Assembly: GCA_963715025.1 (NCBI GenBank)
Contig: CAVQQQ010000002.1
Coordinates: 372,001-436,000, forward strand
From: DASSJT01 sp963715025
Lineage (GTDB): Bacteria; Actinomycetota; Actinomycetes; Actinomycetales; Dermatophilaceae
Length of the DNA: 64,000 nt
Direction of reading: 5' to 3'
The notes under the pieces: model-generated
Told to the model about the DNA's origin: nothing
The model's database searches: none
What the model saw: the letters and a program-made list of their open reading frames with translations, nothing else
Program-made: the position numbers and the translations under genes
In this document: positions 44,810-54,204 of the stretch, one piece after another
Layout of the letters: the number at the start of each line of letters is the position of its first letter
Numbering within the stretch: the stretch's first letter is position 1

Positions 44810-45981
44810 TCAGGCGCCCCAGCCGGCTTGAGCGCCACCGACCCGGTCGGCGACGATGCGCTGCTGGTATCCCGACGCGGCGTACGCCTTCATCGGGTCA
44901 GCGGCCAGCCCGCGCGAGGCGCGCCAATCGGCGAGGTCAGCGCGCACGTCGGTGTAGAACGCGTCCATCAGCACACCGTTGCCGCCCAGGACGTCCCCGG
45001 CGCGCTCGGCCTCGCGGAGCGCGGCGCGGTCGACCAGAAGGGCGCGGGCGGTCATCTCCTGCACGTTCAGCACCGAGCGGATCTGGCCCGGGATCTTCTC
45101 CTCGACGTTGTGGCACTGGTCGAGCATGAAAGCGACGTCGCTGTCCTTGCCGTATCCGCCACCGCGGACGACCTCGTACAGGATCCGGAACAGCTGGAAC
45201 GGGTCGCTGCGCCGACGATGAGGTCGTCGTCGGCGTAGAACCGGGAGTTGAAGTCGAACGCGCCGAGCCGGCCCAGGCGCAGCAGCTGCATGACGATGAA
45301 CTCGATGTTCGTCCCCGGGGCGTGGTGCCCGGTGTCCAGGCACACCTTGGCCCGGTCGCCGAGGGCCAGGCACTGGACCAGGGAGGTGCCCCAGTCGGGG
45401 ACGTCGGTGGCGTAGAACGCCGGCTCGAAGAACTTGTACTCCAGCACGAGGCGCTGGTGCTCACCGAGGCGGGCGTAGACCTGCTGCAGCGAGTCGGCGA
45501 GCCGGTCTTGACGATCGCGCAGGTCGCCCTGCCCAGGATAGTTCGTCCCGTCGGCCAGCCAGATCTTCAGGTCGCGGCTGCCGGTCACGTCCATGATGTC
45601 GATGCACTCGATGTGGTGGGCAATCGCTTTGGCCCGCACCCGTTCGTCGACATGGGTCAGGCTGCCAGACTTGTAGTCGTCGTCCTGGAACGTGTTCGAG
45701 TTGACGGTGCCGAGCCGGACCCCGAGGTTGGCGGCGAAGCGGCCCAGCTTGTCGAAGTCGTCAACCAGGTCCCACGGGATGTGCAGCGCGACCGAGGGGG
45801 CTAACCCCGTCAGCTCGTGCACCTTGGCTGCGTCGGCGAGCTTTTCCTCCACGGTGCGGGGCGTGCCTGGCGTCGTGAAGACCTTGAAGCGGGTGCCGGA
45901 GTTGCCGAACGCCCACGACGGTAGCTCGATCGCCTGTTCGCCGAGCTGCGCTGTGATGTCTGCAAAGGTCGTCATGGTCAT
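44810..45981 (-). pseudogene. rhaI: L-rhamnose isomerase, one frameshift
   Basis: Corrected, this is an L-rhamnose isomerase of the RhaI type (about 390 residues). The first frame runs from ATG 45979-45981 through VALHIPWDLVDDFDKLGRFAANLG, LEYKFFEPAFYATDVPDWG, KVCLDTGHHAPGTNIEFI and FDFNSRFYADDDLIVGAA. Near 45204-45208 one base is missing, and the other frame continues DPFQLFRILYEVVRGGGYGKDSDVAFMLDQCHNVEEK to the stop. An in-frame Met at 46035 lies in the operator and is unlikely to be used. It is first in the operon. Because the rest of the pathway is intact, the frameshift may be a sequencing error. Confidence 0.88.
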
Positions 45982-46018
45982 CCCGTCATGGTGAGTCGAG
46001 CCTTGCCCTGTTTCGATG

Positions 46019-46073
46019 TGAAGCGTTTCATTCACTGGACCTGAGTAAAGCGCAAAGCCCGGGTGGAGGTCAA
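46019..46073 (-). promoter_or_regulatory. rhaI promoter and LacI operator
   Basis: On the minus strand, TTGACC (46068-46073), an 18-nt spacer and TTTACT (46044-46049) form a promoter. Beyond it the near-palindrome TGAAACGCTTCA (46019-46030) lies where it would block initiation or early elongation. Confidence 0.75.
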
Positions 46074-46149
46074 CCCTCTCCTTGGGGCCCCGAGGCGGGG
46101 AAACGGGCTGAGTCTGAGCACGGGTAGAAAAGAAACACCCCTAGAGGTG

Positions 46150-46202
46150 TTGACACCGGGATGGCCGGACCCTACCTTGAAGCGACCGAATGAAGCGATT
46201 CA
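46150..46202 (+). promoter_or_regulatory. Promoter and LacI operator of the rhamnoside transport operon
   Basis: TTGACA (46150-46155), 17 nt and TACCTT (46173-46178) form a promoter. TGAAGCGATTCA (46191-46202) follows 12 nt later, matching the rhaI operator in 10 of 12 positions in the same strand. A further half-site TTGAAGCG begins at 46178. Confidence 0.78.
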
Positions 46203-46254
46203 AAATCGGTGACACCAACGCGAATGCGCGCCCCAATGTTGTGGAGGTTCCCCC

Positions 46255-47547
46255 ATGAAGAGTTCTGGCTCGAGGTTTGCGATCGCAGTGGTCGCAGCCT
46301 CTGCACTCATCCCGCTCGCCGCCTGCTCGAGTTCCTCGGGCTCTAGTTCCGGCAAGACCGAGATCACCCTGCTGACCGACAGCGCGGAGACAACGGTCAA
46401 GCCCGCGAAGGCGGTGATCGCGGCGTTCGAGAAGGCCAACCCCGACATCACGGTCAAGACCGAGACCCGTCCGGGCGGCTCGGACGGTGACAACATCGTC
46501 AAGACCAAGCTGTCGACCGGCGACATGTCGGACGTGTTCTGGTACAACTCCGGCTCCCTCCTCCAGGCGCTGAGCCCCGAGAAGACGCTGGTGGACCTGA
46601 CGGGCGACCCGGCCCTGGCGAACACCGACCCATCGTTCCTCCCCGCCGTCACGCAGAACGGCAAGGTCTATGGCGCCCCGTGGGGCACGGCCATGGGTGG
46701 CGGCATCCTCTACAACAAGGACGTCTACGCCAAGCTCGGACTGCAGGTGCCCAAGAGCTGGGCCGAGTTCGAGTCGAACAGCGACAAGATCAAGGCCGCG
46801 GGCATCACCGCCGTTGTGGGCAGCTTCAAGGACACCTGGACCTCCCAGTTGTTCGTGCTGGGCGACTACCACAACGTGGCCGTGGCCAATCCGAACTTCG
46901 CCAAGGACTACACCGCCAACAAGGTGAAGTACGCGACCGACCCGGCAGCGGTCAAGGGCTTCGAGAAGTCGGCCGAGCCCAAGCAGAAGGGCTGGCTCAA
47001 CAGCAGCGCCGGCTCGACCACCTTCGACCAGGGCATGAAGCTCCTGGCCTCCGGCAAGGCAGCCCAGTACCCGCTGCTCACCTTCCCGGTCGGCACGCTG
47101 CCGGCCGCCCAGGCCGCCAAGATCGGCTACTTCGGGATCCCCGGTGACGACGCCAGCACGAACGGCACGACGCTGTGGGAGCCGGGTGGCCAGTACATCC
47201 CCAAGACCAGCAAGCACATCGACGCAGCGAAGAAGTTCATCGCCTTCGTCGCCTCGCCCGCCGGCTCTGAGGCGTACACCGCTGCGGCACCGCCCACCGG
47301 TCCCTACCTGGTCAAGGGCTACACCCTGCCGGCCAATTCGCTCGAGGTCGCCAAGGACCTCCAGGCCTACATCGACGCCAAGGCCACGACCCCCGCGCTG
47401 GAGTTCCTCTCCCCGGTGAAGGGCCCATCGCTGGAGCAGATCACCGTCGCGGTGGCCACCGGTCAGACCTCGGCCCAGGATGGCGCAGCGCAGTACGACG
47501 CGGACGTGACCAAGCAGGCCAAGCAGCTAGGACTGCCGGGATGGTAA
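46255..47547 (+). CDS. Sugar ABC transporter substrate-binding lipoprotein
   Basis: This 430-residue family-1 solute-binding protein has a lipoprotein signal with lipobox LAAC (Cys24) and a serine-rich linker. The mature part has NPDITVKTE, GAPWGTAMGGGILYNKDVYAKLGL and WEPGGQYIPKTSKH, typical of oligosaccharide binders. GGAGG lies 7 nt before the ATG. It presumably captures rhamnose-containing glycosides for the two permeases encoded next. It is the first gene of the rightward operon. Confidence 0.93.
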   Translation: MKSSGSRFAIAVVAASALIPLAACSSSSGSSSGKTEITLLTDSAETTVKPAKAVIAAFEKANPDITVKTETRPGGSDGDNIVKTKLSTGDMSDVFWYNSGSLLQALSPEKTLVDLTGDPALANTDPSFLPAVTQNGKVYGAPWGTAMGGGILYNKDVYAKLGLQVPKSWAEFESNSDKIKAAGITAVVGSFKDTWTSQLFVLGDYHNVAVANPNFAKDYTANKVKYATDPAAVKGFEKSAEPKQKGWLNSSAGSTTFDQGMKLLASGKAAQYPLLTFPVGTLPAAQAAKIGYFGIPGDDASTNGTTLWEPGGQYIPKTSKHIDAAKKFIAFVASPAGSEAYTAAAPPTGPYLVKGYTLPANSLEVAKDLQAYIDAKATTPALEFLSPVKGPSLEQITVAVATGQTSAQDGAAQYDADVTKQAKQLGLPGW

Positions 47548-48509
47548 GCCAATCACGGCCTCAGGAGGCCACCTCGGCCGGTCCCCGCGGTGACGCGGGG
47601 GCCGGCCGGGCCACCCGGAAGCAGGCCAGGACGGAGGGGGGCGTGCGCAAGCTCATGGCGCACACCTACTCGTACTGGTTCTACGCGCCCGCAGGCGTCG
47701 TCTACGGCCTGATCTTCGTCGTGCCGACGGTGATCGCGTTCTACTACTCGCTCACCCGGTGGACGCTGTTCGACTCGCAGTTCATCGGGCTGGACAACTT
47801 CAAGCAGTTCTTCTCCGAGCAGTCCCTGGTCAGCGGCCTGAAGAACACGCTGATCTACGCTGTGGTCACCAGCGGCCTCAAGGTGGTGCTGGGCATGCTG
47901 TTCGCGGTCCTGCTCACCGGGCCGATCCGCTCGCGCGGGTTCCTGCGCTCGGTCGTCTTCTTCCCGGTCCTGGTCAGCACGGTCGCCGTCGGCATCACGT
48001 TCAGCGTCCTGCTCCAGCCGGACTTCGGGCTCGTGTCGACGGTGCTGGCGAAGGTGGGCATCACCTCCCCGGACTGGCTGGGAGACCCCAGCACGGCCCT
48101 GCTCTCGGTCGCCCTCGTCGACGTCTGGAAGGGGGTGGGACTGGCGACGCTCATCTACATCGCGGGCATCCTGGCCATCCCCAAGGACTACTACGAAGCG
48201 GTCGACGTCGACGGTGGCGGGGCCTGGACGAAGTTCAGGAACGTCACGGTTCCCCTGGCCCGCCCGGCGACCTTCACCGTCATCCTGCTGTCCCTCATCG
48301 GCGGCCTGCGCTCGTTCGACCTGATCTGGACCATGACCGGAGGCGGCCCGGGGTTCAGCAGTGACGTCATCGCCTCGGTCATCTACAAGCAGTACCAGGC
48401 GGGCTTCTTCGGCCTGGCCACCGCGGGCAACGTCGTCCTGTTCGTCCTCGTGTCGCTGATCGTGTTCCCGCTGTTCCGCTACTTCAACTCCAAGGAGGTG
48501 GAGTCATGA
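47541..48509 (+). CDS. Sugar ABC transporter permease (MalF-type)
   Basis: This 322-residue permease has six core helices and an EAA loop in YYEAVDVDGGGAWTKFRNVTVPLARP, the ATPase-contact motif of CUT1 transporters. The start overlaps the binding-protein stop by 7 nt and the stop overlaps the next start (ATGA). A charged 35-residue N-terminal extension precedes the first helix. Confidence 0.92.
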   Translation: MVSQSRPQEATSAGPRGDAGAGRATRKQARTEGGVRKLMAHTYSYWFYAPAGVVYGLIFVVPTVIAFYYSLTRWTLFDSQFIGLDNFKQFFSEQSLVSGLKNTLIYAVVTSGLKVVLGMLFAVLLTGPIRSRGFLRSVVFFPVLVSTVAVGITFSVLLQPDFGLVSTVLAKVGITSPDWLGDPSTALLSVALVDVWKGVGLATLIYIAGILAIPKDYYEAVDVDGGGAWTKFRNVTVPLARPATFTVILLSLIGGLRSFDLIWTMTGGGPGFSSDVIASVIYKQYQAGFFGLATAGNVVLFVLVSLIVFPLFRYFNSKEVES

Positions 48510-49333
48510 GGGCTCTGCGCCGTACGACCCTCGAGGTGGTGGCGATCATCGTCGCCCTCGTGGTCTTCGTCGTCCCCTTCCTGTTCATGTTCCTCACCGC
48601 GTCCAAGAACGAGAACGAGGCGTCGGACCTGACGTTCTCCCTGCCCACGGAGTGGCCGATCGTCCAGAACATCAAGGACGTCTTCGCAGCCCGCGACGGC
48701 ATCCTGCTGGTGGCGTTCAAGAACAGCACCATCCTCACCGTGGTCTCCGTGGCGATCCTCGTCGTCCTGTGCTCGATGGTGGGCTACGTCATCCAGAGAC
48801 GGCCGGGCCGCGTCGCGAACATCGCGAACATGCTCGTGCTCTCCGGTCTGATCATCCCACCTGCGGTCGTGCCGACGATTTGGGTGCTGCAGCAGCTGCA
48901 CCTGTTCAAGACCCTGCCCGGGCTGATCCTCGTCGAGGTCGCCTTCCAGATGGCCTTCGCCGTGCTGCTCTTCCGAGCGTTCGTCGCGGCGATCCCGCGA
49001 GAGCTCGACGAGGCGGCCATGATCGACGGGTGCACGGGGCTGTCCCTGTTCTTCCGGGTGATCTTCCCGCTGCTGCGCCCCGTCACGATCACGGTGATCC
49101 TGACGACGTCCGTCTTCATCTTCAGCGACTTCGTCAACCCGCTGTACTTCCTCCCCGGCGACGAGAACGCCACCGTGCAGCTCACGCTGTACAACTTTCT
49201 GAGCCAGTTCAGCACCCAGTACAACCTGCTCTTCATGAACATCGTGCTCGTCACCATCCCGCCACTGGTCCTGTTCATCTTCTTCAACCGGAAGATCGTC
49301 GCCGGCATGACCTCCGGCGCCGTCAAGGGCTGA
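48506..49333 (+). CDS. Sugar ABC transporter permease (MalG-type)
   Basis: This 275-residue permease has six helices with the EAA loop IPRELDEAAMIDGCTGLSLFFRVIFPLLRP. It pairs with the preceding permease in a CUT1 importer. No ATP-binding gene follows or precedes in the window, so the importer must use an ATPase encoded elsewhere, as known for MsiK-type systems. A 10-bp hairpin separates it from the glycosidase genes. Confidence 0.92.
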   Translation: MRALRRTTLEVVAIIVALVVFVVPFLFMFLTASKNENEASDLTFSLPTEWPIVQNIKDVFAARDGILLVAFKNSTILTVVSVAILVVLCSMVGYVIQRRPGRVANIANMLVLSGLIIPPAVVPTIWVLQQLHLFKTLPGLILVEVAFQMAFAVLLFRAFVAAIPRELDEAAMIDGCTGLSLFFRVIFPLLRPVTITVILTTSVFIFSDFVNPLYFLPGDENATVQLTLYNFLSQFSTQYNLLFMNIVLVTIPPLVLFIFFNRKIVAGMTSGAVKG

Positions 49334-49348
49334 GACAACCGCAACATG

Positions 49349-49375
49349 GCCGGGCGCGCGCAGGGCGCGCCCGGC
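49349..49375 (+). terminator. Intercistronic hairpin between transporter and glycosidase genes
   Basis: GCCGGGCGCG (49349-49358) and CGCGCCCGGC (49366-49375) form a perfect 10-bp G/C-only stem with a 7-nt loop, without a T-run. Because the operon seems to continue into the rhamnosidase, it may be a partial terminator or an mRNA-stabilising element. Confidence 0.6.
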
Positions 49376-49414
49376 GTCTCCTCCCCAAAAGCCACCCGAA
49401 TGTGAAAGGCAGCC

Positions 49415-51721
49415 ATGACCCACGCGTGGTCCGCCGACCTGATCGCCCCCGACGATGACTTCGCCGGAGCGCCGTTGCTTCGCAAGGAGTTCAGCCTTGA
49501 CCATGATCATGGAGCGGTGGCTTCTGCCACGCTGCACGTCACGGCCCACGGGATCGTGGAGCCGACCGTCAACGGTGTTGCCGTCAGCGGGGACGTGCTG
49601 ACCCCGGGCTGGAGCAGCTTCGAGTGGCGGCTCCGGTACGCCACCTATGACGTCGCGGAGCTGCTGGCCGACACGTCGGTGCTCGGCCTCGCGCTCGGCA
49701 ATGGCTGGTTCCGCGGCCGCCTCGGGTGGAGCGGCCAGGGCGCCTTCTATGGCTCGGAGCTCGGCGCCCTCGCCGAGCTCCGAGTCGAGTTCGCCGACGG
49801 CCACCGCCAGGTGGTGGCCACTGACGAGACGTGGCAGGCGGGTCCCTCCTCGACCACGGCCAACGACCTCTACGACGGTCAGACCATCGACGCCCGCCTC
49901 GGCTCGACCGACTGGACGCAGCCCAGCGCAGTCCTCACCGGCTGGACTGGGGTGCACGTGATCGACCACGACGCCAGCCACCTCCAGCCGTACTCCGGAC
50001 CACCCGTGCGCCGCCAGGAGACCCTGCGCCCGGTTGCGGTGTGGACCTCGCCATCGGGCGCGACGCTAGTGGACTTCGGCCAGAACCTCGTCGGCTGGCT
50101 TCGCTTCACCGTGCAGGGCGACGCGGGAGCCGAGATCACGATCCGCCATGCCGAGGTGCTCGAGCACGACGAGCTCGGCACGCGGCCGCTGCGGTCTGCT
50201 CTGGCCACCGACCGGTTCCTCCTCAGCGGGGGAGTGGACACCTTCGAGCCCACCAAGACGTTCCACGGATTCCGGTATGCCGAGGTGTCCGGCTGGCCCG
50301 GCGAGCTCACCGAGGACTCACTCGAGGCCGTCGTGGTCCACTCCGAGCTGCGCCGCACCGGTACCTTCGAGTGCTCTGACGACCTGCTCAACCAGCTCCA
50401 CCACAACGTCGTGTGGGGTATGAAGGGCAACTTCCTCGACGTGCCGACCGACTGCCCGCAGCGGGACGAGCGGCTGGGCTGGACCGGCGACATCGCCGCC
50501 TTTGCTCCCACCGCGGCATACCTCTATGACGTCTCCGGATTCCTCGGCAACTGGCTCGTCGACGTCGACCTGGAGCAGCGCCACACCGAGGGCCTGGTGC
50601 CGTACGTGGTCCCCGACGTCCTCAAGTACGTCGACTTCCCGTCCCAGTTCCCGAAACCGGAGAGCACTGCGATCTGGAGCGACGCCGCGGTCTGGGTGCC
50701 GTGGGCGCTGTGGGAGGCCTACGGCGACCAGGAGGCCCTTGCGAGGCACTACCCGGCCATGACGGCGCACGCCCGCCGCGTCGAGGGACTCCTGTCCGAC
50801 ACCGACCTGTGGGACACCGGGTTCCAGTTCGGGGACTGGCTCGACCCGCAGGCGCCGCCGGACGACCCGATCAAGGCCAGGGCCGACAACGGCGTGGTGG
50901 CCACCGCGTGCTACTACCGGACCCTGCGCCAGGTGGCAGACACCGCCGAGATCCTCGGGAACCCGGATGACGCCGGCTACTTCGCGGAGCTGGCGAAACG
51001 TGTGCGCGGGGCATTCCAGAAGCACTACGTCAGCGGGGGCGGCCGCATCCACAGCGACTGCGCCACCGTCTACGCCCTCGCCATCGAGTTCGGCCTGCTC
51101 GACGGCGCCGACCGCCAGCGTGCTGGCGACCGCCTGGCGCAACTGGCCCGCGACAACGGCTTCCGGATCTCCACCGGCTTCGCTGGCACGCCCTTCGTCA
51201 CTGACGCGCTGACCCACACGGGACACCTCGACGAGGCGTACCGGCTCCTGCTCGAGCGCGAGTGCCCCTCCTGGCTCTATCCGGTCACGATGGGTGCCAC
51301 CACGGTCTGGGAGCGCTGGGACTCGGTGCTTCCCGACGGCACGATCAACCCGGGCGAGATGACGAGCTTCAACCACTACGCGCTTGGCGCCGTGGCGGAT
51401 TGGATGCACCGGACCATCGGCGGCATTGCGCCGCTGGCCCCTGGGTATGCGCGGGTGCGGATCGCCCCGATGCCGGGGGGTGGTCTCAGCTGGGCAAAGG
51501 CCGCTCTGGAAACGCGGCACGGCACCATCGCGACCGACTGGATCCTGGACGACGAGGGTCGCTTCCACCTGCGCGTCGACGTGCCCCAGGACGTGGAAGC
51601 GGAGGTGCACTTGCCGGACGGCACACAGAAGTCCGTGGGTTCAGGTCGAGGTGAGTTTCTCTGCGGCACTGATCGCGGCGCGGCATCTGTCGCTGGGCTG
51701 GAGGACGCCAGCCATGCCTGA
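49415..51721 (+). CDS. GH78 alpha-L-rhamnosidase
   Basis: This 768-residue enzyme lacks a signal peptide, so it is cytoplasmic. N-terminal beta-sandwich domains (LRKEFSL..., VNGVAVSGDVLTPGWSSFEWRLRYATYDV) precede an (alpha/alpha)6 barrel with the GH78 block DCPQRDERLGWTGD at about residues 346-359. NHYALGAVADWMHRTIGGIAPLAPGY and a C-terminal beta domain follow. It hydrolyses terminal alpha-L-rhamnose from imported glycosides, supplying the divergent rhamnose pathway. GAAAGG lies upstream of the ATG. It overlaps the GH3 gene by 8 nt. Confidence 0.93.
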   Translation: MTHAWSADLIAPDDDFAGAPLLRKEFSLDHDHGAVASATLHVTAHGIVEPTVNGVAVSGDVLTPGWSSFEWRLRYATYDVAELLADTSVLGLALGNGWFRGRLGWSGQGAFYGSELGALAELRVEFADGHRQVVATDETWQAGPSSTTANDLYDGQTIDARLGSTDWTQPSAVLTGWTGVHVIDHDASHLQPYSGPPVRRQETLRPVAVWTSPSGATLVDFGQNLVGWLRFTVQGDAGAEITIRHAEVLEHDELGTRPLRSALATDRFLLSGGVDTFEPTKTFHGFRYAEVSGWPGELTEDSLEAVVVHSELRRTGTFECSDDLLNQLHHNVVWGMKGNFLDVPTDCPQRDERLGWTGDIAAFAPTAAYLYDVSGFLGNWLVDVDLEQRHTEGLVPYVVPDVLKYVDFPSQFPKPESTAIWSDAAVWVPWALWEAYGDQEALARHYPAMTAHARRVEGLLSDTDLWDTGFQFGDWLDPQAPPDDPIKARADNGVVATACYYRTLRQVADTAEILGNPDDAGYFAELAKRVRGAFQKHYVSGGGRIHSDCATVYALAIEFGLLDGADRQRAGDRLAQLARDNGFRISTGFAGTPFVTDALTHTGHLDEAYRLLLERECPSWLYPVTMGATTVWERWDSVLPDGTINPGEMTSFNHYALGAVADWMHRTIGGIAPLAPGYARVRIAPMPGGGLSWAKAALETRHGTIATDWILDDEGRFHLRVDVPQDVEAEVHLPDGTQKSVGSGRGEFLCGTDRGAASVAGLEDASHA

Positions 51722-54140
51722 CGCCACCTTGAGCGCGAAAATCGGGGCGCTCGACCTCGAGGGCAAGGTCCGTCTGCTCACGGGCGCGACGATGTTCACC
51801 CTCCACGGCGAGCCGGACATCGGTCTGGACGAGATGGCCTTCTCCGACGGGCCCACCGGGGTGCGCGGTCTGACGTTCATCGGCGGGGAGCAGGTGGCTC
51901 TGCTCCCCAACGCAACGCTGATCTCCGCCTCGTGGGACGAGGACATCGCGTACGAGGTTGGAGAGATCCTGGCCGAGGAAGCTGAGCGCCAGCGCATCCA
52001 TGTGGTGCTGGGACCGACCATCAACCTGCACCGCACGCCCCTTGGCGGTCGGCTCTTCGAGGCCTACTCCGAGGACCCCCTGCTGACCGGCCGTCTGGCC
52101 TCCAGCTATGTGCGAGGTCTGCAGGCCAACGGAATTGGCGCCTGCTTGAAGCACCTGGTCGCGAACGAGTCCGAGACCGACCGCCACACCGTCAACAGCG
52201 TGGTCGAGGAGTCGACACTGCGAGAGGTCTATCTCTTGCCGTTCGAGATGGCCGTCGAGGATTCAGATCCATGGTCGATCATGGCTGCGTACAACGACGT
52301 CAACGGCGTGCCAGCGACCGAGCAGGACGACATCATCAACGGCATCGTCAAGGGCGAGTGGGGATACACCGGGCTGATCATGTCCGACTGGTTCGCCACC
52401 AAGTCCGCTGCCGGCGCCGCCAACGGAGGACTCGACCTCGTGATGCCTGGCCCCGATGGGCCCTGGGGTGATGCGCTCGTGACGGCGGTGCGGAGCGGGG
52501 CCGTGCGGGAGGACACCATCGACGAGCACCTCAGGCGGCTCCTGCGGCTGGCCGACCGGGTCGGCGCGCTGGACCAGCCGCGCTCGTGGCGAGGATCGCT
52601 CCCCGAGCCAACCGCTGAGGTTCGACGCGAGCAGCTCGTCCGCATCGCCGCCAGCGGCATGACCGTATTGGCGAACGACGGAGTGCTCCCGCTGCGTCGA
52701 GCGGATCGGCTGGTCCTCATCGGCCGCCACGCGCTCGAGACCATCGACATGGGAGGTGGTTCGGCGCAGGTGAGGCCACCGCACCAGATCAGCGTCGCCG
52801 AGGGCCTCGGCGCGGTTCTCGGCGAGCGGCTGGTGACGCTCGATGGCGTCGAAGTCCGGACGCGCGCGATGGCCGCGCCGCTCGACATGGTCAGGGACCC
52901 TGAAACCGGGCAGGCCGGCATACGCGCCACAGCCCTCAATGCTCACGGCCACGTCTTGGCGACCAGCCATGTTGAAGGCAGCACCGTGTCCTACGGCTTC
53001 GACGACGACCTCGAGGAGTTCCCGGCGACGGCAAGGCTCGTCGCCGAAATCGGAGGATCAGGGCGGCGCCAGGTTGGCGTCATCGGCGCCGGGAGCTGGA
53101 CCATCCGTGTTGCCCAGAAGGTCCACGACGTCGAGTTGGCCCTTGGTTCGGGAGATGTCGGCGAGGCGATCCTCCGGCCCCCGGGCTGGACGACCGTGAT
53201 CGAGAGTGATCAGCTGGTCACCCTCGAGGCAACGGTACGGCCGCTCGTGGACGGGTTCGGCCGCTTCGCTGTCGTGGCTCGCCCAGCACCGAGGAGTGCC
53301 GACGAGGTCATCGGCGAAGCGGTCGCGGCAGCGGCGGATGCCGAGATCGCCGTGGTGGTTGTTGGACTCACCGAGGAGCAGGAGACGGAAGCGGCAGACA
53401 AGGAGACGCTGGCGCTGCCGGGGGAGCAGGATGCGCTGGTCGCGGCGGTGGCCAAGGCGGCAAGACGGACGGTTGTGGTCGTCAATGCGGCCACACCCGT
53501 CCTCATGCCATGGGCGACGGAGGTTGACGCCATTCTCTGGGCCGGGATTCCGGGTCAGGAAGGCGGTCACGCGGTGGCAGCGGCACTGTTGGGGACCATC
53601 GAGCCCTCGGGTCGGCTGGTTACCACCTTCCCCTCGTCGGACGGGGGTGCCCCTGCATGGAGCGTCGTGCCCGTTGACGGGGCGCTCGTCTACGCGGAGG
53701 GCGCCTTCATCGGCTACCGCGGCCATGCGGCCGGGCTGGCACCGGAGCCGGCCTTCTGGTTTGGTCACGGCCTTGGCTACGGCGCCTGGGAGTACGGACC
53801 CGGTTCGCTGGAGTGGACAGATCAGGGCGCCACGGTGAGGGTCAGTCTCACCAACACGGGAAATCGCGACTCACGTGAAGTGGTGCAGGTCTACTACCAG
53901 CCGTCGGAGCAGGATCAGCCCATTCGACTCGTGGGTTGGCAGGGAAGCCACGTCGCCCCTGGAGCCTCCGACGAGGTGAGCGTCGCGTGCGACCCGCGGA
54001 TGCTGCGTCGATGGGACCCCACTCACGGCCACTGGACCACCCTGGCCAAGGACGGCACATTCCTCATTGCACGAGGGCTGGGGGATGTCCGACGTCGGCT
54101 GTGCCGGGACCACCCCCGAACGGCGGTAAGAGCCATCTAA
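51714..54140 (+). CDS. GH3 beta-glycosidase (beta-glucosidase-like)
   Basis: This 808-residue cytoplasmic GH3 enzyme has substrate-binding Lys146-His147 in CLKHLVANESE and the nucleophile Asp225 in GLIMSDWFATKS. An inserted PA14-like region lies around residues 395-500, and a C-terminal fibronectin III-like domain is present (VRVSLTNTGNRDSREVVQVYYQP). With the rhamnosidase it could dismantle rhamnosyl-glucosides such as rutinosides (inference). The ATG 51714 lies inside the end of the rhamnosidase gene, indicating coupling. Confidence 0.92.
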   Translation: MPDATLSAKIGALDLEGKVRLLTGATMFTLHGEPDIGLDEMAFSDGPTGVRGLTFIGGEQVALLPNATLISASWDEDIAYEVGEILAEEAERQRIHVVLGPTINLHRTPLGGRLFEAYSEDPLLTGRLASSYVRGLQANGIGACLKHLVANESETDRHTVNSVVEESTLREVYLLPFEMAVEDSDPWSIMAAYNDVNGVPATEQDDIINGIVKGEWGYTGLIMSDWFATKSAAGAANGGLDLVMPGPDGPWGDALVTAVRSGAVREDTIDEHLRRLLRLADRVGALDQPRSWRGSLPEPTAEVRREQLVRIAASGMTVLANDGVLPLRRADRLVLIGRHALETIDMGGGSAQVRPPHQISVAEGLGAVLGERLVTLDGVEVRTRAMAAPLDMVRDPETGQAGIRATALNAHGHVLATSHVEGSTVSYGFDDDLEEFPATARLVAEIGGSGRRQVGVIGAGSWTIRVAQKVHDVELALGSGDVGEAILRPPGWTTVIESDQLVTLEATVRPLVDGFGRFAVVARPAPRSADEVIGEAVAAAADAEIAVVVVGLTEEQETEAADKETLALPGEQDALVAAVAKAARRTVVVVNAATPVLMPWATEVDAILWAGIPGQEGGHAVAAALLGTIEPSGRLVTTFPSSDGGAPAWSVVPVDGALVYAEGAFIGYRGHAAGLAPEPAFWFGHGLGYGAWEYGPGSLEWTDQGATVRVSLTNTGNRDSREVVQVYYQPSEQDQPIRLVGWQGSHVAPGASDEVSVACDPRMLRRWDPTHGHWTTLAKDGTFLIARGLGDVRRRLCRDHPRTAVRAI

Positions 54141-54204
54141 TCTGCCTGCATGCGGTTGAGAACCGTGGATCGCCGCAGGACTCAGGACCAAGCGGAGTCG
54201 GAAC

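Noticed and set aside
43164..44831. 555-codon open frame antisense to the aldolase/dehydrogenase fusion
   Set aside because: It is Gly/Val/Glu-rich shadow translation of a clearly real gene.
48479..49981. 500-codon antisense frame over the permease and rhamnosidase genes
   Set aside because: Low-complexity Glu/Asp/Arg-rich translation, typical of antisense frames at this GC content.
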